From Triglochin maritima (lineage: Eukaryota > Streptophyta > Magnoliopsida > Alismatales > Juncaginaceae), in contig OY821772.1 in NCBI GenBank assembly GCA_963682175.1, forward strand, positions 18,964,743 to 19,028,742: DNA of 64,000 nucleotides. The letters are read 5' to 3'. Positions 47,001-58,449 of the stretch are shown one piece after another; position 1 is the first letter of the stretch; each line of letters opens with the position of its first letter. Made by a program: the position numbers and the translations under genes. Under the pieces are notes generated by a model. That model made no database searches and was not told where the DNA came from. It was given only the letters and a program-made list of their open reading frames with translations.

Positions 47001-48142
47001 ACAGAAATAATATTCTTGCTAATCGAAGGTACATAATAAACATTCTTTAGACATAAATTTAAATCACTACACAATTGAAGCACCACAGAACCTTGTGCAA
47101 CCGCAGACACGTTCGCACCATTTCCGACCTTCAATTCTACCTCGTTCCTTACGAGTTCCTTCCTATCCATGAGTAGCTGCACATTAGAAACTATGTGAGC
47201 ACAAGATCCGGTATCAATTACCCAATCCTGGACAGAGGTGGCTAAATTTATTTCAATAACAAATATACCTTTGGCCTTTTTGGGGCGCTTTCGTTCAATC
47301 ACTCCGTTGTCAAGGTCTTCCTTGTACTTGGGGCAATTTGGCCGGATGTGTCCTTTTTCACCGCAGTGAAAGCACTCCGTATTGGGAGTTGGAGATTTCT
47401 GAGATTTCCCCCTCGAGGCACTCGCACGAGCACCTCCTACTCCCTTGCTCTTGATTGAACCACTTTTGGTAGATTTGACCTTTCCTTTACCAATCTTATG
47501 GCCCCTCCCATGGACGGCAAGGACTTGCTTGTCCCTACCCTTGCCCATGTCAACTTCAGCAGTTTTGAGAGCGTTGTGAAGCTCCTCAAGACTCACCCCT
47601 TTTTCACGCACGTGATAGTGCATCACAAAGTCCTTAAAGGACGGGGCTAGAGAGCCAAGAATCATATCTTCAGCAATGTCCTCGGGCATTGGTGAAGAGA
47701 GCTTTGCCAACTTCTCAAGGTATCCTTGCATTGTGAGAAAATGCATAGATACCGATGTTCCCTCCGCCATATGGCACCTTGTGAGTGCGATGGTGGTCTT
47801 ATAGCGCTCCTTTCGGGCACTATCCATGAACATCTTTGATAAAGCCTCCATGGTCTTCTTGGGTTTTGAATCCAAGTATTTCGCTAGAAGCGAGTCACCC
47901 ATGGATGCTAGCATAAGACCGTGAACTTGGTTCTCTTGGTCTTCCCACTTGGCTTTAGCCTCTTTCTCTTCATCGGTTAATCTCTCATTCCACTTTGGGA
48001 TTGGACCTTCCAAAATGTGAGATAGTTTCTCAAACTTTAACACGATGTTGAGTTTGAGTTGCCAACTAATGAAGTTTGAGCCATCATTCGCTAAAGGGTG
48101 TTTTTCTATCATGGATCGTACGATAGGTTGGATGTTCGACAT
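44028..48142 (-). pseudogene. Element C gag-pol polyprotein, three breaks
   Basis: Read on the minus strand from ATG 48142: gag; zinc knuckle CFHCGEKGHIRPNC (about 47331-47384); protease VIDTGS (near 47210-47230); GAG-pre-integrase LGHINEKR; integrase with LIHSD, LRTDRGGEY and WNGVSERRN; reverse transcriptase with QMDVKTAFLNGN and YVDD (near 45010-45022); RNase H with YSDASF and FCDNSAS; end at 44028. About 1370 codons, the same as A. Breaks: TAA at 46760-46762 (CAA in A), a 2-bp AT gain in an AT-rich run near 44895-44900 shifting frame in late reverse transcriptase, and TAA at 44355-44357 (GAA in A). The A and C breaks are at different sites, so each copy decayed independently. Confidence 0.94.
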
Positions 48143-49633
48143 TTTTCTACAAAATAAATCATATAGGTTTTAATGCCAATTTTATGTTTTAATACACATG
48201 CATACATATATCGAATATATAAATGTAAATGTTGCAAATTAAAATCTTGCCCATAAATGCAACAATCCAAGATCCTATTAATTGTAGTATAGACTAGCTA
48301 AGGGCTATCGAATACATTACAATATCAAGGTAAGAAATCATTTTCTAATCACAACCTTTTTGAATTTTAGCAACATTCAGCATCTTCAAACTCTTGTGAC
48401 TCTTGTCGTTTTAATTATGAGGGAATACGACCTATCCTCGTAAGAAAAACTTTTTCCCAAAACCGAGCGAGGGCTCTAGGTAATGTTAAGAAAACTTATT
48501 TTCATTTGATACGAGATACGTTTATCTATTGTATTCACAACTAAACATACTTGGGGTTCACTAGGGTGAAACACACCTCATATATTTAATTGTGGCACAA
48601 CAACAGACAACCTTTATATCTCCCACTATTCCCAAAGATAGAAGGAGCTATCTCCCGCTAAGGGCGAGCAGAGTATCCCTCGATCAATGGCTGCTAGTGG
48701 ATGAAATAAGAAGGAAATTTATTCTTAATTTTTGTTGGACAATTTAACATGTGATTTAGAATTTTAGGTTATCATGCATATTATTAATCATACACATCCT
48801 AACATTCAACACATTCATCACATGCATATCAAGATAAAAACAGAAATTAAACATTCACACAATCCACATCGTGTGAGTTTATATGTTCCCTTCGATCCTC
48901 GATCCTCGATCCCTGATCTTCGATCCTCGATCGATGCGCTACAGCGGCGACTTCCTCTTGCACCGGAGATGTAGATTTTACAGAAAATAAACATGCTCCT
49001 CACATTCGATAAAACCGACTAGTGCAAGTCCTATGTAAAAACCTCTCATATGCAAATGCAACTATCTAAAAGACGGAAATAGAGAGAATTTTGGCTTTTA
49101 CATACATAAGCCCCTGTATAATAATAATTACATACATTTGTAGTGTCTGATTTGGAACATATAAACTCACAATCCTGCAAAGCAACTCAAGCATCCATGC
49201 ACGCAATTGCTATAAACTACAGAATCTAATTTATCAATCATCCAGAATTCTCAACAATTCTTTGAAAAATATTTTGAAATCCATTAAAAAACATTTTTCA
49301 TTCATTCATAGTTCAAAACTATTTTTGAACCGCTGTCCATCCAATTTCCAATGGAAAGATGAACTGCGGTTTTTCGGTTTTGTTGATTCTCTTACAAAAT
49401 AATTGTTTTTAAATAAAACGAAATTATTGTAAGTTGGACTAATGTCTTAATCCTAATTCCAATAATCACATGGCATGTTTTAAAACTCTTAAAACATTCA
49501 GACGAATTATTATGGAGAATTATATCAACAAAACATCCATACACCGAAAAACCGGTAAAACCGAATTGTTTAAATCCTAGATGGCAAACTAAATTCGTTT
49601 AAAGCCATAAATCATAAGAAAATTGAACCCTAA
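48143..49633 (-). other. Untranslated leader of element C
   Basis: Corresponds to 9752-11293 of A. It contains the shorter GGATC minisatellite (about 48890-48934). No coding region is supported. Confidence 0.75.
48890..48934 (-). repeat. 7-bp GGATC minisatellite, about six units
   Basis: On the minus strand, AGGATCG-type units with one AAGATCA and one GGGATCG. Shorter than the 11-unit array of A at the same site. Confidence 0.8.
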
Positions 49634-49645
49634 GCTCTGATACCA
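49634..49645 (-). other. Primer-binding site of element C
   Basis: TGGTATCAGAGC on the minus strand, one base inside the LTR: the initiator-Met tRNA type, as in A. Confidence 0.92.
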
Positions 49646-49646
49646 C

Positions 49647-51776
49647 TATAGGATTTCATGTTTAATTATACATATATATTTTTCGAATTTTCATGTATAA
49701 TAAGGATCTATTACAATGTTCTTCGATTTATTTATGCATGCATCGGTTTGTCTTAACTAGTTTCAAAAACTTATTAAAACAAACACAAGGGACTCCGAAA
49801 TTCATACCTAGAAGTCCTCTAAAACTTCTTGAAGATTCGGAGATGTTGGGAAGATGATCGTCGCTTCCCGTTGCGCCGGATGCCTCCGAGTGTTCACCGA
49901 AACCCTAAACAAGGTTGGAGAGAAATGAGCTAGCCAATCAATCTCCAAACAAGCTTAGAATCTAGCTACAAACCCCTTCCTTAGCCTCTGAGATTTCTCC
50001 TTCCAAAGACTTAGAAAACTAAGAGAATTTTCGTGGGTTTTAGTAGTGAATTAGGAGAGAAAATAATTTCTGAATTGTGTAAACCAATTAGGGAGAATAA
50101 GGACCTATTTATAGGTTCCAATCTTACTCTTAATCATGGCTATTCTTAAGCCACGGTTTTATGACAATTTCTCTCACAAACTAATTCCATAATGCATTAT
50201 ATGCACCCACAAAACGTTTGGCCAAATTTGGAGCTAATCCAACCATCGATCAAATTAATCTCTTAATAATCAAAGGCAGAAAATCGACCGCTGTTCGGTT
50301 TACCGAGTCCCAGTCGGTTAACCGAATTTGTCACGATCGTTTAACCGAGTACGTGACGGATGACCGAATCTTAAGGAGAAAAATTCTCCTTAACCGATCG
50401 GACCCATTCACGTCTAAAACCGAGTGCTATTCGGTTAACCGAAAATATCGGAACTTGACATTGTTCGGTCGACCGTTTCTGGTTCGGTACACCGTACCAA
50501 AGCTCCAGGCACTTTGGTCAAGTTCGGTCAATCAATTACGATTATCCGTTCCACGTTCGGTTGACCGATCCATAGATCCTTCGGTCGACCGAACCATAAC
50601 GGATTACCGAACTTCTACCCGATTTTGCCTATTTCAAATTTTGGATTTATTTCCAACAAAATTTGAACTTGAGGGGGTTTTAGCAAATTCACAACTTATG
50701 CAATATATTATCCTATGCAACAATAATTATTGCACCCCATAATATATATGCATCTCATATGAATTTATCATGATTCTAATTATGTTATATATAACATAAT
50801 TGATTTTACTTGTTCACCACATGTGTCATATTTTCTATGAGAAACCCGACACATCATATGAACCAAAAATCAGGCTTCTTGTTTCACGGTTTTTGCGGTG
50901 TGACCTATGGGAGGATCTAAACTAAGTTGTCAGTGATATTAAGAGCTTAATATCACAAGCTATAAGCGGTATCTAGCTACACATTATAGCTCCCAATCAG
51001 TTAGATGTCTTAATTCCACTCGAACCAAAACCCGATCCATTTAGTGATGGAGTGCACCACTTGTGTCCGTCCCTTGCCTCATGATATTAAGAATACACAC
51101 AAAGTAGTATTGTGTCATCTTTGTATTAGTATTCACTTCTTGATCTCTTTAAGCTAGTTATAAATATGTGACTTAACTAAAATCACATTGTGCACATTAT
51201 AACTTTGCTTTATCAAGGGGCCCACTAATATCATCACTCAATTAAGAGGGGCAATGATAATCTTTTGACTAACTATCTTCTCGAACGAAAGTTATACTTA
51301 ACCAACCAATGCCTTTACACTACATTGATCGATAGTTCAAGACACTGATCTAATTAAGTATTCCTTAAGTGATCAGATATAAGTCTCATATCAAAGGACC
51401 AAAGACACAGTAAAATATTAATGACACAGAAACACATTTCTATAATATTTTACTTATTAGGTCTATTCAGTATACAAAAGTAATATTTTCCTCTTTTGCA
51501 TACCCGTGTTGTCACTCACTTGTAGAGCTACAATGATCTATGACCAACACGACAATCTTAACTCGGTAATTAATGTTCCATGTTAATTACCATGATTGCG
51601 AATATCTTTTGTTTTATGCAAACCAATATCTTTTAGAGCTCTACGGTTAAGGACCAAGAGCCTCTTCCTTAACACTTCTAAAAGACGAATAACATAAACA
51701 AGGAACAAAATGATTTCTCATTCAATTCATAATAATTGACATTTAAAAGTAAAACTTTTAGAACACATTCCCTTCA
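49647..51776 (-). repeat. 5' LTR of element C
   Basis: Ends in TTCA before the TATAT duplication; TATA box at 50106-50113 (minus); palindrome cluster at about 50295-50605 with TTCGGTCGACCGAA and CGGTTAACCGAA sites. Confidence 0.95.
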
Positions 51777-51815
51777 TATATAACATGAATAAGCTGCATG
51801 ATATGTTATTAATCA

Positions 51816-53341
51816 CTTACCCATTCAACATAACCCACAACCTCATCTTCCACCTAGATATCCAAACCCCATTAGTCTTCCTTAAAGTTGATTAACATTT
51901 AATTCGGGATTAGGTCTTAACAGATCTAATGTTGATGTCTTTTGAATATCTTTTAAAATTTAAAATTACCGATGTTTCGAGGATGTTTCATTTAAAAATG
52001 ATAATAAAATGTTTCATTTCGTATACGCTAACAAAATATTGATGGAATGGAAAATTCAACTTAACAAAATGCAGACAGTGAAAAGGAAAGAAAATCTGAA
52101 CAACCACAAAATGCAACTTTGACTGAATAACTACTGAATTTAACTTTGTTCATTAAGTTGTTCATAAATGTCGGATGGGCGTGCCATTTTATCCAGCCTA
52201 TATGAGCCAGTATATACCTTCGCAATAAATTTTTGGTACAAAGATGAAAATCTCTGCCAGGCAGGGGAAAGATCACAAACTCTGAAATTTTTCGTGGCAA
52301 TTGATTTCTCAAAATCAGGCCTTTACCTGGGTGCACGATGAGAACATTCACTCTTTGAAGTTGTGAAGGGGCCTCTCCCTCATCTTGCAGTCTGAGATGT
52401 TGCAGAATAGAACTGAGGACTCAGACACGTCTTCAGCTTCCTGGAATAATAAGGACTTAATGATTGTTGCATAAGGGTTGATGATGGGTTGGGTACTGCG
52501 TACCGAACTGTTGTGGAAGCTTGTGATAGAGAATCAGGTGTCGCCATGAAGATGCAAAAGGATGAAGAGACTGAGTGTTGAGAATTTCTGCATCTCGAGA
52601 CGACATGGGGCTTGCCTGCATCAACTTCTAGTTTACATATACAAGCTTTTGGTGGGCACATTATTATGTTATGGGAAATGGTAGGTGTGCTCTTTTTTGG
52701 GCTCTTGGGCAAAACTCGGGATATATTTGGGGATATAATGATCTCTGACACTCCACGTCTCCACATATATATCTGGTTATCCTTACATATATTCAGTTAC
52801 CTCCTAGATTTTTTTGGATACCCTAGATATATTTAGTTACCCTAGATATGAATTAAACCCTAGATTCGAATATATCTAGGGTAACGAAATATATTTGGGG
52901 GTAACAGAATGTCAGATGGATAATCAGGAGATTTGAGTTGGGATTTCATGAGGATTATAGAGGTAAGAAAAAACTTTTATTTCGTCTTCTTTAATCATCA
53001 ATACAGATCGTCTCTATTGCTAACCTAAAATAAGTAATCAATCAAGCTTTTGGCATACAAGATTAAAAACCTAATATACACTTATGCAAATACATCTAAA
53101 TCGATATTCAAGATTTAGATTTCATACACTTAGCTAGTGAAAACGAATTTCTGTAGGACTCTTGAAGAATCTTCACATCTTTGCCTCTAAGATTCACCCT
53201 GAACCAAACAAGGACTAGTTCAAGATCTTGCTATAGATCTATTAGTCTTCTCTTCATCAATCACTCTTGAATGAGAATATGTGCACCAACTAAACTTGGG
53301 AGTGAAGAAATGTGGCTGAAAACTTCTAAAAACTTGTTATC
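51816..53341. other. Unassigned region between F3 and F4
   Basis: No gene is supported. A 128-codon frame on the minus strand (52380-52766) has no recognisable domain and biased composition. An imperfect inverted repeat lies at 52837-52886 within a TTACCCTAGATAT-rich stretch. Confidence 0.4.
52837..52886. repeat. Imperfect inverted repeat, CCCTAGATAT arms
   Basis: Left arm GTTACCCTAGATATGAATT and right arm ending ATATCTAGGGTAAC pair over about 14-16 bases around a short centre. A further similar motif lies at 52819-52830. It could be a small folded element or simple decay. Confidence 0.45.
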
Positions 53342-54739
53342 TGATTGACATCATTTCATGTATTCATTTGTCTCCTATATCCATTATCTTAAACCAAAAC
53401 AATGCTACGTAATGAGTTTTATGTTTTAGTTTCAGGAATAAACAGGTTTGAAGAGAAGATGCATAAAAGGACCTAAAAGCAGGAAAAAGGACTGAGTTGA
53501 GAGACTTGATGACTAAGAGCAAGGGAGAAGGACCTGAATGTAAGATCAAAGGACCAATGAGCAAATGAAAATACTCCACACCATCATGAGGAGTATATTT
53601 GCAATTCGGATCAGGCCTAAACTCCAACAACTTCCTTTGGTGCATCAAACATGAAGAACACAACCCAGCAAGGCCCAACCAAAATCCAGAACGGATCCAG
53701 ACTTTGTAGACCGCCAATTGGCAGTCTGGGACCGCTAATTAGCGGTCGGGTTGCCTCCTGATCCGACATGCTTCGGCCAGATCATGTATTAGGGAGAATT
53801 AGATCTATTTATGGTGTTGTATTAGCCCCATATCGGGGGATTGTCCCCGATTATCTTTTTCTATGGCTATAAATAGAACTCTTCACCTTCCATTGTAATC
53901 ACTACATACTTGGTGTCTATTCTTCCTACTTGAAGTGGAGCCTTGGAGCAAATACTGAAGTAGGAAGATGCTACATGTATTGTGAGTCTGAAATAAATAA
54001 AAGTTTTCTTTGTTATGTGCTTCTTTTATGTTGATTGCAAGCTTAGTTTAATTTCATTTCAACAATTTTAGTAGACTTAGTTAATTTATTTTCCTCTCTT
54101 AGAATAATTATTAGTGTAATGGGTAGTGAGTAGTTCCATCCCCTTTGGGGGGTGGAGTTGATGTTTTATACATGCAAAAGAGAATGGAATTGAATGGTTT
54201 GTATGAAATGTGTTGATAAACATAAATGTATGCTTTCTTGTTTAGGAGAAAACTTGTAACTTGATGAGTTTTGCCACAAATATTAGACACCTCTCATGCT
54301 TGTTTAGGTTCTGAAATAACCAACTTGTATAAGTCAATGTTAATCAACAAGCTTGTAATGGGATTGATAGGTTTTGTCAAAAACATTAGACACTTCCTAT
54401 ACATGAAAATACAACCTACATTTGTGCTTAATGATTGCATTCTTCACCCTCTCTTTGTTTGTGTACACTCACTCCACCCCTCAGGGGTCCCTCTTCCTGA
54501 TTTGCACTTCCACTTGGGTTCTTTCGATTTAGTTTTCTTCGGTAGTTGTTGTTTTTCCTTTACATTTCTTGTTGCTAGTTTTGCATAACTTAGATTAGCA
54601 TATCCACATATCTTCTCCCCTTTTTCGACACTTGATTTGGTCAAGCCAGAGGTTGCTCACCTCCCTGCAGATGACCCGTACTTGTCCCGTCTTCACCGAC
54701 AGCTGTGCACTTGCGGTCTAAATATAAAACGATCAAACA
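53342..54739 (+). mobile_element. Solo F-type LTR (F4), plus strand
   Basis: Starts TGATTGACATCATTTC and ends ACGATCAAACA, with perfect 5-bp duplications TTATC at 53337-53341 and 54740-54744. The duplication on both sides shows this is a solo LTR and not the LTR of the neighbouring gag remnant G. It carries GACCGCCAATTGGC- and GACCGCTAATTAGCGGTC-type palindromes (about 53708-53748), TATAAATA at 53868-53875 and the TCCATCCCC/GGGGGTGGA hairpin (54135-54157). Confidence 0.9.
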
Positions 54740-54945
54740 TTATCCAAGTTACATTTCTCTTCTCCTTTTATAGGTGCAAGTTAGGGCAAATCCTAACCCC
54801 AAGATGGGTTTAATGAGTCCATGACCCATTAGGTCCATGACCCATTACTTGCATATTCCATTCAAGAGTGATTGAATAAAGGGTTAAGCTTTAACAAATT
54901 CATGTCATGACAATGTGAGATTTATTTGCATAGTCCATTCAGCAT

Positions 54946-55853
54946 GATTGCAGGAGAGTCAGACTCTCAAGGGAAGGAACGTGGTGAAGTTTGGAGGCAA
55001 ACAGAGAAATTCAGACCGCCAATCAGCGGCCCAAGACCGCCAAATGGCGGTCTGGTAATCTCATTTCACCTTGCAATTTCTTTGGAGTGCTGGAATAACA
55101 GATATAGAAATCTGGGACTTAATTTTTCATGTTCTGATCTTTAGTTTGCTCCCAGATTAATAATCAATCTCCCTTTAAGCAACTTGGACCCTAAAACCCA
55201 AAGCAAAAGATTATGCATTCTTTCTTGTTTAGGTCATGCATCATGTACTCGACTTAGGCACGTAGATTGTCTTTTATTTTAGCTTTACTTTCAGTTGCTG
55301 AGTGCTGGCATGAGGTACACATTTCCTACTCTCATTCATGCATTTCGTATGAACATGCATTAGTTAGTAGGAATTGCATTGCAACAAGTGTGAGTTGAGC
55401 GTTTGTTTGGAGAGTTGATTGCTAGATTAAGACTCCAAAACGCTACTAAGGAGGGGTTGTCCCATATAAGATAAGGCGGGGGATTTCATCACCCTTTCCT
55501 TCACCCCAAAAACCACACTAATTAAGATCCTAATTTTAAAATCAAGTAGACATTGGCCCTAAGGATTTTGGGCGCATTAGGAGAGTGATCGGATCACGAC
55601 CGTCATGGCCTGATCGGCGTCGCCCACTTTGTCGATAGTAGGAGAGACGAGATCTCCGGATCTTGACTCGCTTGCTGGGCTTTGTGGTCCTCGTTGTAGG
55701 GAGGTGGGGCGTGTTGAGGTTATGTGACCTCGCATTTAGGCGTGGTCTAGTTGTAGGGACCTATAGCAACCTTTGGATTGTTTGACCCTTGTTTGCTTGT
55801 GTGCTTCTACTGGTACCCACCCGCCGTAGAATAATGACTTCTTCCCTTGTCTC
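54946..55853 (+). other. Gypsy leader region of remnant G
   Basis: Reverse-complement match to the F1 interior 28130-28990: shared palindromic GACCGCC sites near 55015-55050, 'caacttggaccctaaaac', and 'cccactttgtcgatagtagg'. It shows that F1 derives from a G-like element. 54745-54945 before it is unassigned. Confidence 0.6.
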
Positions 55854-57330
55854 TTGAGTCATTCTCTCTCTTCTGTGTCCTTATGTCTTCTCCTCTACGC
55901 ACATTCTTTGTTAAAAAAAGTTGTAGTTTGTGTGTACACACCTTTGTGCATGCTTGTGTGGGCACGAGACGAGAGTTGCCGTTTGACGAGGCGTGTCGTC
56001 AACCCTGTTTCGGTGGTCAATTTCTCGACGCCTTCCTCCTCCCGCGTCGCACACAGTCTGGGTTCAATGTTTGCTCATTACCACAAGAAGGAGCAGTTGC
56101 TGGACCCACCTGTTCTTGCTTCCATACCTCTCCGTGATCGATGCTACCCGAGCCGTACCGCTCTACCCTCATACTTCGTATTGCCATAGGCTAATGGAAA
56201 TCACTGTGAGGGTAAGCCTCAGTTTATCTCCATGCTCCCTCACTTCACTGGTAAGGGTTACCCCTATATCTTTCTCAGGGAATTTGAGGAGGCTGTGCTA
56301 TGTTCAAGCTGCAACAACTTAGCACAGACTCCATCCATCTTAGGCATGTCCCCTTTGCATTGAAGGATGATGCCAAGAAGTGGTTGTACAGCAACTAGGC
56401 GAATGCCTTTAGGACTTGGGATGAGTTTCAGTCTGCATTCCTCAAGAAGTACTTTCCAAATCATCGGACTTAAAAACTGAGGAACGAAATCAATTCGTTT
56501 TATCAGCATGAGACCGAATCATTCCACGCATACTTAGAGAGGTTCAAGGAGCTACTAACCTCATGCCCTCACCATGGCATCAAGTTGTGGCGCCTGTGTC
56601 AGATTCTTTACGAGGGTCTTCACATCCCTTCCCTAACACTCCTTGAGTCCATGTGTCAAGGAGAGTTCTTAGGAAAAGATGAAAGGGAGGCATGGGCTTT
56701 CCTAGAAGGTCTCGCTGAGAAAATCATGCAATGGGAGAGTGTGAGGGAACCACCAGCATAATCTAGCATAAGAGCGAGGATCTCAAATGCAAACTCGACT
56801 AGATCGGGTGCCGCATTTGCCTTCGATACCACTATGGCCACCGAGGCGCGCATGGCGGCCTTAATGCGTTGTATGGATTCGATTGAGCTCCAAAACCAGC
56901 ACGATGTGTCACATGTGTCTGCATCTGGTCCAGTTCCCTGTCATCTATGTGGTAGGATAGGTCATATAGGGGGTGAGTGTGCATTCATTCCTCCTGAGAT
57001 GGAACATGTCAATGCCATTTATGATAGATCCAGGAATGACCCATATTCATCATCATATAACCCTGGATAGAGGAACCACCCTAATTTTTCATGGAACCAT
57101 AACAATGCCCCAGGTGGTCCTTCAAACTTTTCTCGACCACCTAACTGACCACACCAACCTCCTGTGCATTCACAGTCTTATCAGTCACCCCAAAGTCAAA
57201 ACACCAACCCACCAGGTTTCCCAAATTCTAACAACTTGGAATTCACAGTCTTATCAGCCATCCCAAAGTCAAAACACCAATTCACAATCTTAATTCTCTT
57301 GAGAACTTAACTCATGGACTTGAGAACTTT
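55854..57330 (+). pseudogene. Ty3/gypsy gag remnant (G)
   Basis: Frame pieces read RDRCYPSRTALPSYFVLP, then LPHFTGKGYP.FLREFEEA, FALKDDAKKWLYS, FRTWDEFQSAFLKKYFP, LRNEINSFYQHETESFHAY, PHHGIKLW, and later a CHLCGRIGHIGGEC zinc-knuckle-like motif and YSSSYNPG.RNHPNFSWN. This order is the standard gag of non-chromovirus plant gypsy elements (Athila/Tat group, from family knowledge). Stops occur near 56187, 56398, 56473, 56761 and 57069, and a frameshift near 56310. It would form virus-like particles if intact; here it is dead. Confidence 0.85.
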
Positions 57331-57627
57331 GTAAAAAAATTATGTCGTCCACGAGTCAAGTCCTCACTTCGAATCAGCAGACCATCAAATCTCTCGAGCT
57401 TCAGGCCAATTGGCTCAGTTTATACATGAGAGAGAGAGAGGGACTCTGCCAAGCCAACCTATGGCTAACCCCCGTGCTCAACATCACTCGAACATGCAAA
57501 ATGCAAGTTCAATACCACAGGGGGGCAAGTGAACTACGTGAAAGAATATGTGGACCATGTCAATGCCATTGTGACCCTGAGAAATGGGAAGCAAGTCAAC
57601 AACCACGTTTCCTAGCCAGTACCATCA

Positions 57628-58372
57628 GTGCAGCCTCCTTGTGGGAATTATGGTGAGAAAGAGGCCAAGGGTGAAAGTAATACACCAACGCGTCCTTCTC
57701 CGGCACCGCATAAGACATACCTACGAAAAGCTCCTTATCCTTGTAGGTTCTCTAAGAAACAGAGTGACAGTGTGGATAAAATGCTGGAGATATTTAAGAA
57801 AGTGAATGTCAACATTCCTTGGTTAGACATGATTCAACAAATACCTCCCTATGCAAAATTCCTGAAGGATCTCTGTACGACTAAGAGGAAAACCAACGTC
57901 CCTAGCAAAGCCTTTTTGGCGGCTAATGTGAGCTCGATCATTTCGAACCCAACATATGTAAAATTGAAGGGACCCAGGTAGTCAAACAATTTCATGTATC
58001 ATTGGGGACTCTCACATTAATAATGTCTTGCTAGATATAAGGTCGGCGGTTAACCTCTTACCAGCTTCTGTGTATCAACGATTAAGCCTAGGCGAGCTCA
58101 AGCCTATGAAAACAACTTTGCAGATGGCTGATCATTCGATCAAAGTCCTGATGGGGGTCATTGAAGATGTCCTAATCAAAGTTGCCGATTTCATATTTCC
58201 TGTTGACTTCGTCGTCCTTGAGACCGAACCAATCAAGACTACCCACTTTCAGATTCCATTGATTTTGGGTAGACCTTTTTTGGCCACGTCAAATGCCTTG
58301 ATCAATTGTCGTACTGGACTCATGAAATTGTCGTTCGGGAACTTGACCACGACATTCCATGTGTTAAACTAG
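57628..58372 (+). pseudogene. Ty3/gypsy protease remnant (G)
   Basis: 57628-57981 reads FSKKQSDSVDKMLEIFKKVN, then IPPYAKFLKDL, the stretch preceding protease in Athila/Tat-type elements. 58028-58372 reads LLDIRSAVNLLPASVY, DVLIKV, FPVDFVVLETEP and IPLILGRPFLATSNALINCR, a retropepsin domain. The usual catalytic D-x-G/A motif appears as DIRS, so activity would be lost even without the stop after 57981. Nothing of reverse transcriptase follows, because F2 begins at 58450. Confidence 0.85.
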
Positions 58373-58449
58373 GCAGCCGACATCTTTCGAGGACCCCATG
58401 GAAATTAATCTTATCCGGGACTTGGAAGAAGAAATAGAAGAAGAGTACC

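Larger units (their letters stand above)
41812..51776 (-). mobile_element. Full-length Ty1/copia element C (9.97 kb), A family
   Basis: LTRs at 41812-43943 and 49647-51776; perfect 5-bp duplications TATAT at 41807-41811 and 51777-51781. The LTR ends read TATA...TTCA on the plus strand because TGTA became TATA in both LTRs of this copy. Primer site, leader, polyprotein and purine tract are all present. The two LTRs look more alike than those of A, suggesting a younger insertion. It landed near one end of solo LTR F3. The polyprotein is nearly open but carries three breaks. Confidence 0.97.
40646..51815 (-). mobile_element. Solo F-type LTR (F3), interrupted by element C
   Basis: 40646-41811 starts TGATTGAATCAG then 'aaccgcaagtgcac', as in F2. 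It carries the CCACCCCCC/GGGGATG hairpin (41362-41380) and breaks off at 41811. The last part resumes after element C at 51782 and ends at about 51815 ('ttattaatca'). Without C it is about 1.2 kb. Flanks TTTAC (40641-40645) and CTTAC (51816-51820) differ by one base, a probable target duplication. More diverged than F1, F2 and F4. Confidence 0.65.

Noticed and set aside
52380..52766. 128-codon minus-strand frame as a host gene
   Set aside because: No recognisable domain, no supporting splice or promoter structure, and repeat-rich surroundings.
53342..54739. 5' LTR of the gypsy remnant G
   Set aside because: Perfect TTATC duplications on both sides show it is a separate solo LTR, and no primer site follows it.
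55854..56189. Host protein-coding gene in the 55.8-56.3 kb region
   Set aside because: The frame reads into the conserved gypsy gag start and following gag motifs; it belongs to the G remnant.
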